Shown here one piece after another: positions 48,970 through 57,710 of a stretch of 64,000 bases of DNA. Position numbers and translations under genes: made by a program. The stretch lies in contig CBDCVG010000006.1 in NCBI GenBank assembly GCA_965222765.1, positions 1 through 64,000 of the forward strand, in the 5' to 3' direction. The first letter of the stretch is position 1. Each line of letters begins with the position of its first letter. The notes beneath the pieces were generated by a model. The model did not search any database. It worked only from the letters and a program-made list of their open reading frames with translations, and was not told the DNA's origin. This stretch comes from Caldora sp965222765. GTDB lineage: Bacteria > Cyanobacteriota > Cyanobacteriia > Cyanobacteriales > Coleofasciculaceae.

Positions 48970-49702
48970 CTAGCGATCGCTCTGCTAATTGTTAGTTATT
49001 TAGTCTTTTTAGGGTAAATTGCTTTGATTTTGTCTACAATAGGCTTGACAAAAAACAAGAGCGTGTGATAGTTTTATGCCAAATAATTAGAAAAATCAGG
49101 AATTTTTCCCTAACTGGCAATTAGTAAAATTCGTCAGATATAGCAACTCTAAATTGGTCGCGACAAGTGTGCCGCCTGGAATTCAGGTATAGCAATAATT
49201 TCGTTTTTGAAAATTGCTACAACCTATTTAGGAGGACTGTATCTGTACACTGCAATTTTTTTTACAAAGTGCATCTCACAATTAATTCCTGATCAATGAA
49301 CTCCAGTAAAGTATATAGTAAAGTCTCAATTTGAACATATAAATTGAAACTTTCAAGAAAAAAAGTTCATTGCTGAATATTTAGCACATGCCAATACAAG
49401 TAGAAAAACAATACTTGCTAAAAAATACCACAATTCACCCCAATCAATGAAAAACAAGCCAAGCTATTGGGTTATCTTACAGACATTCTGTATCCGAGAG
49501 TACGAAGAACCAAAAATACTTGTTAAAAGATATTTTAGTAATTGTTGAAGGCATTCGTCATCTCCGGAGCTAGACTATTCTTGCAGTTACAATTCTATGT
49601 CTCTCCCTTATCTGAGGATGTCCAACAATAACGATATTTAACATCTTGAGTCAAGAAAAACTCTTGTCTAGTTGACAACACAAAAGTTTTTCTAGGTGAA
49701 AT

Positions 49703-49734
49703 AAATAGTCATTACTATGGATGACTATTTTTAT
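49703..49734 (+). terminator. Intrinsic terminator-like hairpin without an obvious gene
   Basis: AAATAGTCAT pairs perfectly with ATGACTATTT (10 bp, 8-nt loop), and the descending arm runs into ttttatt. No coding gene ends just before it on either strand; the nearest downstream gene starts at 49921. Confidence 0.6.
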
Positions 49735-49786
49735 TCCCTTTGCTCAAGAAAGATTGAGACGCTCTGACCCTGGGTGTTCTACTTAG

Positions 49787-49874
49787 TCCAGCGCAGCGGA
49801 AATAACTAACCAGTTTGAGAGCGATAGAATTCTTACTCTATAAGCATTCTTAATTCTTAATTCCGCGCAGCGGT
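49787..49874 (+). mobile_element. MITE family D, copy 3
   Basis: An 88-bp version of the family (shared centre agaattcttactctataagcattcttaattc split by small differences), flanked by ACTTAG (49781-49786, 49875-49880). It lies 46 bp upstream of the GT2 gene. Confidence 0.8.
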
Positions 49875-49920
49875 ACTTAGTGTGCCTAAAATTTTCCCAA
49901 AGGATAACAAAATATAGGAA

Positions 49921-50760
49921 ATGATGGTTGTTGATTACCCGTCTAGTAACCCCAAGCTTGTCACATCAAATAACTCAGTTGGAATAATTGAAAAACCCCT
50001 TATCAGTGGTTCGGTAACTATCCTGATCCCAGCGCTCAATGAGGCAGGGAATCTACCCAGACTCTTATCTTTACTCAACGAAACTTTTCAAGATCTTGGT
50101 TACGAACTGCCAGTTCTGGTAATTAATGATGGGAGTACGGATGACACTCCGAAAGTTCTGGAGAAGCTACAACAAAAATATCCCTTTTTAGAGGTATTTC
50201 ACCACAGTACTCGCCAAGGAGTTACCCAAGTCTGGAAAACCGCTTTAACACAAGTGCAAACTGATTGGCTTTTTTGGGGACAAGGGGATCTCGAAAGTGA
50301 TCCACGGGTAGACATCCCCACACTGCTAAATGCTGCAACTACTGGAGTAGATGCAGTCGCCGGTTGGCGACAAAATCGTGGCGATGGCAAAACCGGAGCT
50401 TCCCAACTTGCTAATCGAGCCTGTCAGCTAGCTTTTGGCATGACTATCCACGACATGAACTGGATCAAATTGATCCGTCGGGATGCTTTAGCAACGCTGC
50501 CTCTTGAGTTAATTACCCATCGCTATCTGCTAGCAATTCTTAGTGGGATGGGCTATCGTGTTACTGAAGTTCCCACTCCTTGGTATCCTCGTTTTTCAGG
50601 AGTTAGTAAATTTGGTTATGGGCGTCTAGTGACTTCAAGTCTTGACTTTGTCAGGGTATTGGTCTGGTTTTACTTTAATCTGGGTAAAAATAAAGTTTTT
50701 TCTAAGTTAATATGGGCGACAAACTTCTATACAGAACATTTAGTGGTGAGAAGGTATTAG
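49921..50760 (+). CDS. Family 2 glycosyltransferase, copy 2
   Basis: A 279-residue GT2 enzyme very similar to the one at 27816 on the other strand. It has VTILIPALNEAGNLPRLL, VLVINDGSTDDTP, GQGDLESDPRVDIP, GWRQNRGDGKTGASQLAN and PTPWYPRFSGVSKFGYGRL. The similarity ends after FYFNLGKNK; the last 25 residues (KLIWATNFYTEHLVVRRY) are unique. The TAG stop is part of the target duplication of a family D element inserted directly behind the gene, and another copy of that element in opposite orientation lies upstream, so the gene is bracketed by inverted MITEs. The start ATG has no strong ribosome site. Confidence 0.88.
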   Translation: MMVVDYPSSNPKLVTSNNSVGIIEKPLISGSVTILIPALNEAGNLPRLLSLLNETFQDLGYELPVLVINDGSTDDTPKVLEKLQQKYPFLEVFHHSTRQGVTQVWKTALTQVQTDWLFWGQGDLESDPRVDIPTLLNAATTGVDAVAGWRQNRGDGKTGASQLANRACQLAFGMTIHDMNWIKLIRRDALATLPLELITHRYLLAILSGMGYRVTEVPTPWYPRFSGVSKFGYGRLVTSSLDFVRVLVWFYFNLGKNKVFSKLIWATNFYTEHLVVRRY

Positions 50761-50848
50761 TACCGCTGCGCGGAATTAAGAATTAAGAATGCTTATAGAG
50801 TAAGGATTCTATCACTCTCTTTCCTGGTTGGTTATTTCCGCCGTACTG
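50761..50848 (-). mobile_element. MITE family D, copy 4 (inverted)
   Basis: An 88-bp element in opposite orientation to the other copies (taccgctgcgcggaatta ... ttatttccgccgtactg), flanked by TATTAG (50755-50760, 50849-50854). The left duplication includes the TAG stop of the GT2 gene. Confidence 0.82.
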
Positions 50849-50949
50849 TATTAGATATAAACCAAAGGATCAGGTTTTAGGTGTGGAAGCATCTCATTTT
50901 GGCAAAGAAAGTAGTGCGAGCATCTTGCTCGCTTTCGGTAATTACTTCA

Positions 50950-51020
50950 ATGCCTAAAACCTAAAACCTAAAACCTAAAACCTAAAACCTAAAACCTAAA
51001 ACCTAAAACCTAAAACCTAA
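50950..51020 (+). repeat. Heptanucleotide repeat (aaaacct) before the membrane-fusion gene
   Basis: About ten tandem aaaacct units end in cctaata directly before the ATG at 51023. Confidence 0.88.
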
Positions 51021-51022
51021 TA

Positions 51023-52354
51023 ATGATTTCTCGCCTTATCAAAATTGCTCTTGTCATTCTGTTTGTGGGAACAATTATTATTCTAACTTTTAATATATTG
51101 TTACCTAGCTTTAGTGATCCCAACTCTAGGATTTATGCATCAAGCTTTGGTTATCCCGCCCTACAACGTGCCAAAGGTGAACCGATTGTTGTGGAAACAG
51201 CATTAGCACAAATCACCCCCTTAGAAGATAATCTAGCTGCACCAGGGGAAGCTGTCCCCTTAGCAGATATAGAGCTCAGTCCTCAAGTCAAGGGAATTGT
51301 GGCAGAAGTTTATGTAACAGAAGGAGAACAAATCAAAAAAGCTCAACCTTTGATTCAGATCGAGCCATCGGATTTTGAAGCTAGGGTGAACTTAGCTCGC
51401 AATAATTTAGAAATTGCCCAATCTCAGTTGCAATTACTTAAAAATTCTGCACAGGGAAGATTACAGAAACTAGAGAAAAGTGTCAGTGCTGCAGAGACTC
51501 AACTGGAGCAAGCTGAGATGAACATCAAACAGATTCAAGAGATAATACCTGAAGCAACCCAGGAGAAGAGCACAGAGTCTAAGGGGCAAGTGAAAATCGT
51601 TCGCAGAGTTTTACAACAAACTAAGAAATTAATCAATAAAATACGCCCAACTCAAGAAAAGTTCTCCCTTACCCAAGCAACCCTCACTCAACAAATTGAC
51701 AAAGGACGTTTAGCAGTAATCAATCGCCAACTGCAACTAGAAACAACACTGCGAGACTTAGAAAGAACAGTTATCTATGCTCCCAGCGATGGTTTAGTGA
51801 GTCAGGTTAATACTGATGTCGGGGAATTGGTCTATCCTGGGATGAGATATCCTTTAGTCACAATTAGTCAAAATGTGACTTTTAAAGCATACGTAGATCA
51901 AGCGAGACTTAATGCCTTAAAAATTGGCGATCGCGCAACAGTTCACCTGAGTGCTTATCCAGGACAGAAATTTTCAGGTAAAGTGATTAAAATTAATCCG
52001 ACGGTAGAAACAACAGCAAATCGTCGCTATAAACGAGGAATTAATCAACAATATACCTATGCAGTCTGGATTGATCTGGAAAATCTTGATTTACCCCCTG
52101 GGGTACAAGGTTATGCTCAATTCAATCTAGTGCAAACTAGTCTAACAATCCCTGAGAACTCGGTTACTCACCTATCTGATGGGGAAGGTATGGTTATGGT
52201 ACTAGATTCAGGTCATGCAGTTATTAAACAAGTAAAATTAGGAAGGAAGTTTCATCATCAGCGTCAAGTCTTGGTTGGATTAGAAGTTGGGGAGCAGGTT
52301 GTAATTCACCCTAGAGCAATTAATCCAGGAGATTTATTATCAATTGATAATTGA
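51023..52354 (+). CDS. HlyD/RND-type membrane fusion protein
   Basis: A periplasmic adaptor subunit of a tripartite efflux or secretion system, 443 residues. There is an N-terminal membrane anchor (about 5-27), a biotinyl-lipoyl-like half (ADIELSPQVKGIVAEVYVTEGEQIKKAQPLIQIEP, about 87-121), a long alpha-helical hairpin (about 125-245) and the second lipoyl half TVIYAPSDGLVSQVNTDVGELVYPGM. Beta-barrel (FKAYVDQARLNALKIGDRATVHLSAYPGQKFSGKV) and membrane-proximal domains follow. No partner transporter gene is adjacent; the next gene is an acyltransferase. The substrate is unknown. The ATG follows a heptamer array. Confidence 0.9.
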   Translation: MISRLIKIALVILFVGTIIILTFNILLPSFSDPNSRIYASSFGYPALQRAKGEPIVVETALAQITPLEDNLAAPGEAVPLADIELSPQVKGIVAEVYVTEGEQIKKAQPLIQIEPSDFEARVNLARNNLEIAQSQLQLLKNSAQGRLQKLEKSVSAAETQLEQAEMNIKQIQEIIPEATQEKSTESKGQVKIVRRVLQQTKKLINKIRPTQEKFSLTQATLTQQIDKGRLAVINRQLQLETTLRDLERTVIYAPSDGLVSQVNTDVGELVYPGMRYPLVTISQNVTFKAYVDQARLNALKIGDRATVHLSAYPGQKFSGKVIKINPTVETTANRRYKRGINQQYTYAVWIDLENLDLPPGVQGYAQFNLVQTSLTIPENSVTHLSDGEGMVMVLDSGHAVIKQVKLGRKFHHQRQVLVGLEVGEQVVIHPRAINPGDLLSIDN

Positions 52355-52430
52355 TAATTGATAATTGGTAATTGGTAATTGGTAATTGGTAATTGGTAAT
52401 TGATAATTGATAATTGGTAATTGGTAATTT
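52352..52430 (+). repeat. Heptanucleotide repeat (aattggt/aattgat)
   Basis: About eleven units in the gap between the membrane-fusion gene and the acyltransferase gene; the array begins in the final codons (SIDN) of the former. Confidence 0.88.
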
Positions 52431-52456
52431 TTGAATAAGTTTAGAAGAGGTTTGAG

Positions 52457-53560
52457 TTGTCAAACAAAAGCGATCTGATTAGAGAACGAATATTCCCTTT
52501 AGATCTACTTAAGGCAATTAGCATCATAGCTGTAGTTTCATTTCATGGTATTTTAGTACCACAACAGAGTTATGTTGACCTGGAATCAACTCTCAATATT
52601 CTGTTTGCACCTTTAAGATTTTGTGTACCCGTTTTTCTGACAATCTCTTTTTTCTTATGTGAACAGAGTTTACAAAAACAAAAAGAAGATACAATTTCTG
52701 ATTGGCTTAAAAAGCGCTTAACTCGTTTATTAATTCCTACTTTTTTTTGGTTTTTCGTAGCATCAATGCTAGTTTTAATTAAAGAAAGTTTTATTGGGAA
52801 GCCATTTACCGAAACTCTTAGAGAAATTAGCCAATTAGTCCTAACAGGTAGAATATTTTCTGGTGCATATTACCTGTTAATCGCTTTACAATTATCGTTA
52901 TTATTTATCTACCTCAATCGTTACTTTCTCCAGTGGCACAATTTAGCGATTGTTATTTTTTTGCAAGGCTTGGCATTCGGGGGAATTGATTTTTCACTCC
53001 AAGGCAATTTGGGAACACAATTCTCTGATTTTTTGCGATTAGTCCAACGCCCCTTCTTAATTTATTGGTTTGTTTATCTTGCCTTAGGTGTTTACTTATA
53101 TACTAATTGGCAAGTATTGCGTCAAATTTCTGCTCGTATTCACACTCCTGTCAAAATATTATTGCTACTTGTGACTTCTATTCTGATGCTTACGGAAGCT
53201 ACTTGGCTACATTCCCTAACTGGACAAGAATTTTTGCCTTTTGAGTATGCCATGTCATCTTGTATAATCAGCGTTTTTGTTTTGTTTTTTTGTTTAGCTT
53301 CTATTCAAGAAAATCAATTACCACCTAAACTTTTTCAAATTGTTCATCTGTTATCAAAATACAGTCTAGGTATTTTTTGTATTAATGGCATTCTTTTTCA
53401 TATTCTTGTTGTCTTTAGTAGTTTTATTCTTCCAGACTTGACTTACAATTTGCCTGAAATTATAGTAATCAAAGTTTTGGGAACAGCACTTCTGCTCTCT
53501 GTTTCATTGGGATTCTCAATTGTACTAGAACGCTTCGGCTTGGGAAAGTGCGTCTCTTAG
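52457..53560 (+). CDS. Acyltransferase family 3 membrane protein
   Basis: An integral membrane O-acyltransferase of 367 residues, typically decorating surface sugars. The first segment has the family start FPLDLLKAISIIAVVSFHG with the conserved His in the membrane, followed by LKKRLTRLLIPTFFWF and about ten hydrophobic segments. The start is TTG at 52457, 6 nt after AGAAGAGG; no ATG exists before the conserved first helix. It may share a message with the membrane-fusion gene upstream, and it fits the glycan-related genes of the island. Confidence 0.88.
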   Translation: MSNKSDLIRERIFPLDLLKAISIIAVVSFHGILVPQQSYVDLESTLNILFAPLRFCVPVFLTISFFLCEQSLQKQKEDTISDWLKKRLTRLLIPTFFWFFVASMLVLIKESFIGKPFTETLREISQLVLTGRIFSGAYYLLIALQLSLLFIYLNRYFLQWHNLAIVIFLQGLAFGGIDFSLQGNLGTQFSDFLRLVQRPFLIYWFVYLALGVYLYTNWQVLRQISARIHTPVKILLLLVTSILMLTEATWLHSLTGQEFLPFEYAMSSCIISVFVLFFCLASIQENQLPPKLFQIVHLLSKYSLGIFCINGILFHILVVFSSFILPDLTYNLPEIIVIKVLGTALLLSVSLGFSIVLERFGLGKCVS

Positions 53561-53647
53561 TATTTAATAAAAAGTGTTAGGTGCTAGGTGTTAAATAACG
53601 AGATTTTTTACTTGCTCTATTAGCCAACTCATTTCAACCCTTCTCAA

Positions 53648-53965
53648 TTAAAAACCCTCTATTAGAGCTTTTAAATCCTCGTACTGATAAGGTGGTCGCT
53701 TTCTAATAGCTAGGACAGAAATAAGTTTGATATCTTCTTCTATTAGGTAGACCACTCGCCAATATTCTATGCGAATGCGGCGAAGTTCTGTACCTAATTC
53801 TAATTCTATTCCAGCTTTACCAATATCTAGGAGTTGGCTATTTTCAGGGCGTGGCTCCTGTTGCAATGCTTTCAAGGTGCGAATCAATCTTTGGCGGATA
53901 TTACCGGGTGAGCTTCGCACCTCTTTACTAACTTGCTCGCTTACTTCAACTAGGTAAGAGTCCAT
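53648..53965 (-). CDS. RelE/ParE family toxin
   Basis: A 105-residue protein of the RelE/ParE toxin fold: helical N-terminus (VSEQVSKEVRSSPGNIRQRLIRTLKALQQEP), then LELGTELRRIRIEYWRVVYLIEEDIKLISVLAIRKRPPYQYEDL, where the Arg/Tyr-rich strands match the family (R-x-R-I-x-Y-W-R-V-V-Y). By family knowledge it inhibits translation or gyrase. It overlaps its presumed antitoxin by 20 nt, the usual antitoxin-first order. Confidence 0.85.
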   Translation of the reverse strand: MDSYLVEVSEQVSKEVRSSPGNIRQRLIRTLKALQQEPRPENSQLLDIGKAGIELELGTELRRIRIEYWRVVYLIEEDIKLISVLAIRKRPPYQYEDLKALIEGF

Positions 53966-54203
53966 CAGTAATAAGTTCTTGTTCCAACGTTTCTAAGGAA
54001 ACCATCTTCATTTCACCTGCTGCCCGTTTTTCTAACCATTCTTTCAGAGTAGCACTGTCCTGTTGATCTTCTATTTGAGTGATTAACTCTTGCCAAGAAG
54101 CAAGTATAGCTTGCCAAACTTTTAAGGGAACTAGTACTTCTGTCTTATTTCCGTTAGCATCCGTTACATATCGAACCTCTGCCAACACATCTGGAGTTGT
54201 CAT
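53946..54203 (-). CDS. Antitoxin of a RelE/ParE-type pair
   Basis: An 85-residue acidic protein upstream of and overlapping the toxin gene. YVTDANGNKTEVLVPLKVWQAIL resembles antitoxin N-termini that annotate beside cyanobacterial RelE-like toxins, and the C-terminal half (LKEWLEKRAAGEMKMVSLETLEQEL) would wrap the toxin. The pair is expected to repress its own promoter; no operator was identified. Confidence 0.8.
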   Translation of the reverse strand: MTTPDVLAEVRYVTDANGNKTEVLVPLKVWQAILASWQELITQIEDQQDSATLKEWLEKRAAGEMKMVSLETLEQELITDGLLPS

Positions 54204-54267
54204 GTTGTTTCCTGTAGTCTTATGCTTGCAAATTCTTTAAGTTAATTTATTGCTTTGGTCAATATTT

Positions 54268-55480
54268 TTATTGTGACTGAGAAACTAACGCTTCTGCTTG
54301 GTAGCGAATATTTGCTTGCTTGAATCGCCTTAGTGCTTCCCCTAAGCGATCGCACTCAGCAATTAAACTAATTCTTACATAACCTTCACCGCCAACACCA
54401 AAAGCATTACCAGGGGTCACCACTACTCCAGTTTGTTGTAGCACATCTAGAGCAAAATCTGTTGAATTAGTACCAACAGGACAAGGAACCCAAAGATACA
54501 TAGTCGCTCTAGACTTGGGAACATCCCAACCCAATTCTGCCAACCCCTCAATGAGAAAATCTCGACGGCGACGGTAGCGGCTTTGGACTTTATCCAGGTA
54601 GATATCCGGCAACTGTAAGGCAGTTTCCGCTGCAGTTTGCAAGGCAGCAAAAATGCCATAGTCCAGATTAGTTTTTAATGTCCGCAAACCTTGGATAATG
54701 TGGCGATTACCGACAACAAAACCAACGCGCCAGCCTGCCATATTGTAGGTTTTCGATAAGGTATGAAACTCAACACCAATTTCCTTTGCACCAGGAATTT
54801 CTAGCAAGCTGGTAGGTTGATAACCGTCAAACGCTAGTTCGGCGTAACACAAATCATGAACTAGCAGAATTGAATATTTACGAGCAAAGGCAACAATTTC
54901 TTCAAAAAACTCCCTGGGAGCGGTGGCAGTGGTGGGATTACTGGGATAGTTGAAATAGAGAATCTTCGCTTGCTTCGCTACTTCATCGGGAATTGCTGCT
55001 AAATCAATCAACCAGTCGTTTTCCGGCTTCAGAATCAGACTGTGGATAGTACCACCAGCAATCAGAGGCCCCCCGAAAATGGGCAGGATAGGCAGGACTT
55101 GGTACTAAAATCAAATCACCAGGATTGACGTAAGCTAGGGCAAGGTGAGTTAGCCCTTCTTTTGAACCCAACAAGGGTAAAGCTTCGCTATCTGAGTCTA
55201 GCTCAACATCATAACGGCGATGATACCAATTGGTGATTGCTTGGCGGAAATTAGCAGTACCTTCAAAAGGCGGGTAGCCGTGATTAGCAGGATTTTGCAA
55301 AGCTGCGATTGCCGCTTCAATTACTGGCTCAGGTGCTGCCCCATCAGGATTCCCCATCCCCAAGTCTATCAAATCAAGTCCCTGTTCTCGAGCACGAGCT
55401 TTCAGTTCATCTAAACGAGCAAATACATAAGGAGGTAGTGCACTCAAACGCTCTGCTGGGGTGATCCAATCTAGATTCAT
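54268..55480 (-). pseudogene. AlaC/DapL-type PLP aminotransferase, one-base frameshift
   Basis: A class I/II aminotransferase closest in pattern to E. coli AlaC (alanine-forming) and often annotated as LL-diaminopimelate aminotransferase. The first frame has RLSALPPYVFARLDELK, IDLGMGNPDGAAPEPVIEAA, HGYPPFEGTANFRQAI and LLGSKEGLTHLALAYVNPGD. The second has ILYFNYPSNPTTATAP, LLVHDLCYAELAFDGY and the PLP-lysine motif TLSKTYNMAGWRVGF, ending normally. The break is in the six-C run 55069-55074: removing one base restores PAHFRGPLIAGGTIHSLILKP and a 403-residue enzyme. The substrate is not certain. An assembly error is as likely as real inactivation. Confidence 0.88.
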
Positions 55481-55515
55481 TGTTAGTAGGTTGGTGGTTG
55501 TTATTCGTTTAATAA

Positions 55516-56355
55516 TTACATTTCATCAGGGTTAATTCCCATTTGGCGTAACCGCTCAGCTAGTCGCTCGGCTCGTTGTCGTTCTTGTTCGGCTCGTTGT
55601 CGTTCTTGTTCGGCTCGTTGTCGTTCCTGTTCAGCTCGTTGTCGTTCCTGCTCCAATTGAGAGGTTAATAGGCGTGAGCGCTCTGCCCCAGTTAACAAAA
55701 GATTTCCTTGATTATCCCACCAACGTAGCCAAGGAAGTTCTACTTCGTCATATTCTCCTTGCCAGATACCCAACTCGACACCCATCGCCGGAATCAGATA
55801 ATGACCACGCTCATTAGCCCTCATCAGCTCATAAGAACCCTCTACCAAATGATACATCTCTACTGAAGCTTTTTTAACCTCGTAAATACCATAAAAAGGC
55901 ACTCGAATTGCTTGCTCATACACCCAAAATTTGCCAGCCTTCTTTTTGTCCTCCTGATTATCTAGGGAAGGGGGCGTTTTGTCTCGTTCTTCTAAACCAT
56001 CCCCTGAGACAAATTCCACGACAATCAGCGGTGCAACAAACTCCTTCCACAATACATAAGAGCGCCGCATCTCACCATCTAGTAGAGGTGGTATGTTAGG
56101 AACATAAAACCAATCAGGAGCTTCAGCACCTCTTTCTGGAGGTTCAGTTAAACGCCAATAAATGCCACTATCTTGACCAATACGATATTGTCCATCAGGA
56201 TGAAGTTGCTGCAAGACAGGTCTGATAGAATCGGTTAGTAGAACGCTTTGCGGATGTTCTTGAAAATTTTTCACAAATGTACCATCAGACTCCGGTAACT
56301 GAGTGTGGTCTGGAAGACCAGTAATTGTAGGGTTGGGAGATTTAGCAAGGGTCAT
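55516..56355 (-). CDS. Uma2 family (DUF820) putative nuclease with heptad-repeat tail
   Basis: The product has 279 residues. The DUF820/Uma2 fold is a PD-(D/E)XK nuclease relative that is very abundant in cyanobacteria. It has EAPDWFYVPNIPP, LIVVEFVSGDGLEERD and a KFWVYEQAIRVPFYGIYEV block where Asp, Glu and Lys-type catalytic residues are expected. The C-terminal tail (about 236-272) is a coiled coil with four exact QERQRAE units encoded by a 21-bp tandem repeat, then RLAERLRQMGINPDEM. It is possibly transposon-associated; its biological role is unknown. Confidence 0.85.
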   Translation of the reverse strand: MTLAKSPNPTITGLPDHTQLPESDGTFVKNFQEHPQSVLLTDSIRPVLQQLHPDGQYRIGQDSGIYWRLTEPPERGAEAPDWFYVPNIPPLLDGEMRRSYVLWKEFVAPLIVVEFVSGDGLEERDKTPPSLDNQEDKKKAGKFWVYEQAIRVPFYGIYEVKKASVEMYHLVEGSYELMRANERGHYLIPAMGVELGIWQGEYDEVELPWLRWWDNQGNLLLTGAERSRLLTSQLEQERQRAEQERQRAEQERQRAEQERQRAERLAERLRQMGINPDEM

Positions 56356-56416
56356 AATAGGGGTTGCTGAATAAGTCTATTGATTCAGGTTGTGAAGTAG
56401 CCAGTAATGAGCATTA

Positions 56417-56455
56417 GAAGGCAGGAGGCAGGAGGCAGGGGGCAGGAGGCAGGAG
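56417..56455 (+). repeat. Intergenic heptanucleotide repeat (ggcagga)
   Basis: About five units of the same 7-mer found inside the GT39-like gene. It lies between the Uma2 and GldA-like genes; a family B end (gttgctgaataagtc) is at 56363. Confidence 0.85.
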
Positions 56456-56546
56456 GAACAAGAGTTTTTTTTTCCTAAAAAGAAGTTAGAAACTAGTTAT
56501 ATCAAGGGATTTAGCCATCCTGTATTCATTTCTAGTTTCTCAAGAG

Positions 56547-57710
56547 TTAATTATCCCTTACCTCACTTACTGCTGTTGCTAAACCTAGTTGGCTGTGACT
56601 TCTTTCAACTGGAGTTGTTGTAGAAACCATTGCTGCCATTAACTGCTCTGGCATGACTTTAAATGGTAGTCGATGGATATCAGAACCTTCCCTACAAGCA
56701 ACTTCTGCTGCTTGCCTTAACTCTGCTAGGGTAATGTTTTCTAATCCCAAATCATCTAAAGTTTGGGGCAGACCAATCTCCGTATAGAATGAGTGTAACT
56801 GTTGCCGTGCTGCTGCTGCTAGTTGGTTGCCTTGAAGCATTTCTTCCAGACGCAGCTGTACGAGAATTCCATAGGCTACTTTCTCCCCATGTAAAGCATT
56901 GTGTGCTACTGGTAGATGAGTTAAACCATTGTGGACAGCATGAGCTGCAACGGTGCGACATTGAGCACCTCCTAAACCACCAATGACGCCAGCTAGTAAG
57001 ACAGTGGCATCTACTACTTCCTGCCAAACTTCACTCCCTGGTTCTTGAAGAGCCTCTACTGATTTTTGCAGCAGGATATCTCGTAGTACTCTTGCTTGTT
57101 GTACGGCGGCAATAATTAAGGTAGCAGAGTCAGCACCACTACTGACTGAGGCTTCATACCACTTTGCTAAGGCATCACCAATGCCTGCTACTAAGGTTCG
57201 TTGGGGTGCTGTCTGAATGATGCTGTAATCCAGCACTAGTAAGTTCGGACAGTTGTTAAGACCTACATCATAGAGGAAAGCACCGTGGTCAGAATAAATA
57301 TTGGATAAAGCTGTCCAAGCAGCACAGGTAGCAGCAGAGGTAGGTATGGTGATGACTGGTAAATGACACTGATACGCTAGCAGTTTTGCTGTGTCTAAGG
57401 CTTTACCACCACCAATGCCGATAATGAGATCAGCTTTGTGGTTACTCACAGCTACTCTTAGGGAGCCTAGGGATGCTTCACTGCAATCAGGACTGTAGGA
57501 TACCAAGGAATAGGTAAGCTGCTGTTGTTCTAGGAGATTTTCTAGTCGTGGTGCTAGACTAGCCAAAGTGCGATCGCCTCCTACAACTAAGGGACGATTT
57601 CCTAAGCTTGCGATCGCTTCTCCTGAAAGTGCTAGTGCCTGAGGACCTCGCAACACCCGAGCTGGTGCTACAGTTAGGGAAAGCAATGAGGTAGGTGCTT
57701 GGTTAATCAT
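56547..57710 (-). CDS. Iron-containing alcohol/glycerol dehydrogenase family protein (GldA-like)
   Basis: A 387-residue NAD(P)-dependent dehydrogenase of the group III metal-dependent family. The Rossmann part has PLVVGGDRTL, LIIGIGGGKALDTAKLLA and TIPTSAATCAAWTALSNIYSD. The helical metal-binding half has GIGDALAKWYEA (Asp ligand), AAHAVHNGLTHLP (His ligand region) and NALHGEKVAYGILVQL (His ligand). All ligand positions look present. It resembles GldA, but cyanobacterial members have no agreed substrate. Monocistronic. Confidence 0.88.
   Translation of the reverse strand: MINQAPTSLLSLTVAPARVLRGPQALALSGEAIASLGNRPLVVGGDRTLASLAPRLENLLEQQQLTYSLVSYSPDCSEASLGSLRVAVSNHKADLIIGIGGGKALDTAKLLAYQCHLPVITIPTSAATCAAWTALSNIYSDHGAFLYDVGLNNCPNLLVLDYSIIQTAPQRTLVAGIGDALAKWYEASVSSGADSATLIIAAVQQARVLRDILLQKSVEALQEPGSEVWQEVVDATVLLAGVIGGLGGAQCRTVAAHAVHNGLTHLPVAHNALHGEKVAYGILVQLRLEEMLQGNQLAAAARQQLHSFYTEIGLPQTLDDLGLENITLAELRQAAEVACREGSDIHRLPFKVMPEQLMAAMVSTTTPVERSHSQLGLATAVSEVRDN

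Larger units (their letters stand above)
47979..49702. other. Gene-poor 1.7-kb spacer of the island
   Basis: No supported gene. Short frames at 48092-48295 and 48295-48477 have no family likeness; the first lies in a family C element. It contains family C copy 2 and family A copy 3. The part from 49000 to 49700 is AT-rich and unassigned but ends in a good terminator-like hairpin. Confidence 0.6.

Noticed and set aside
49389..49575. A stretch reading MPIQVEKQYLLKN, vaguely like the start of a CYTH-domain protein
   Set aside because: Only about twelve residues are suggestive, a stop follows within 20 codons, and no later CYTH motif was found in any frame.
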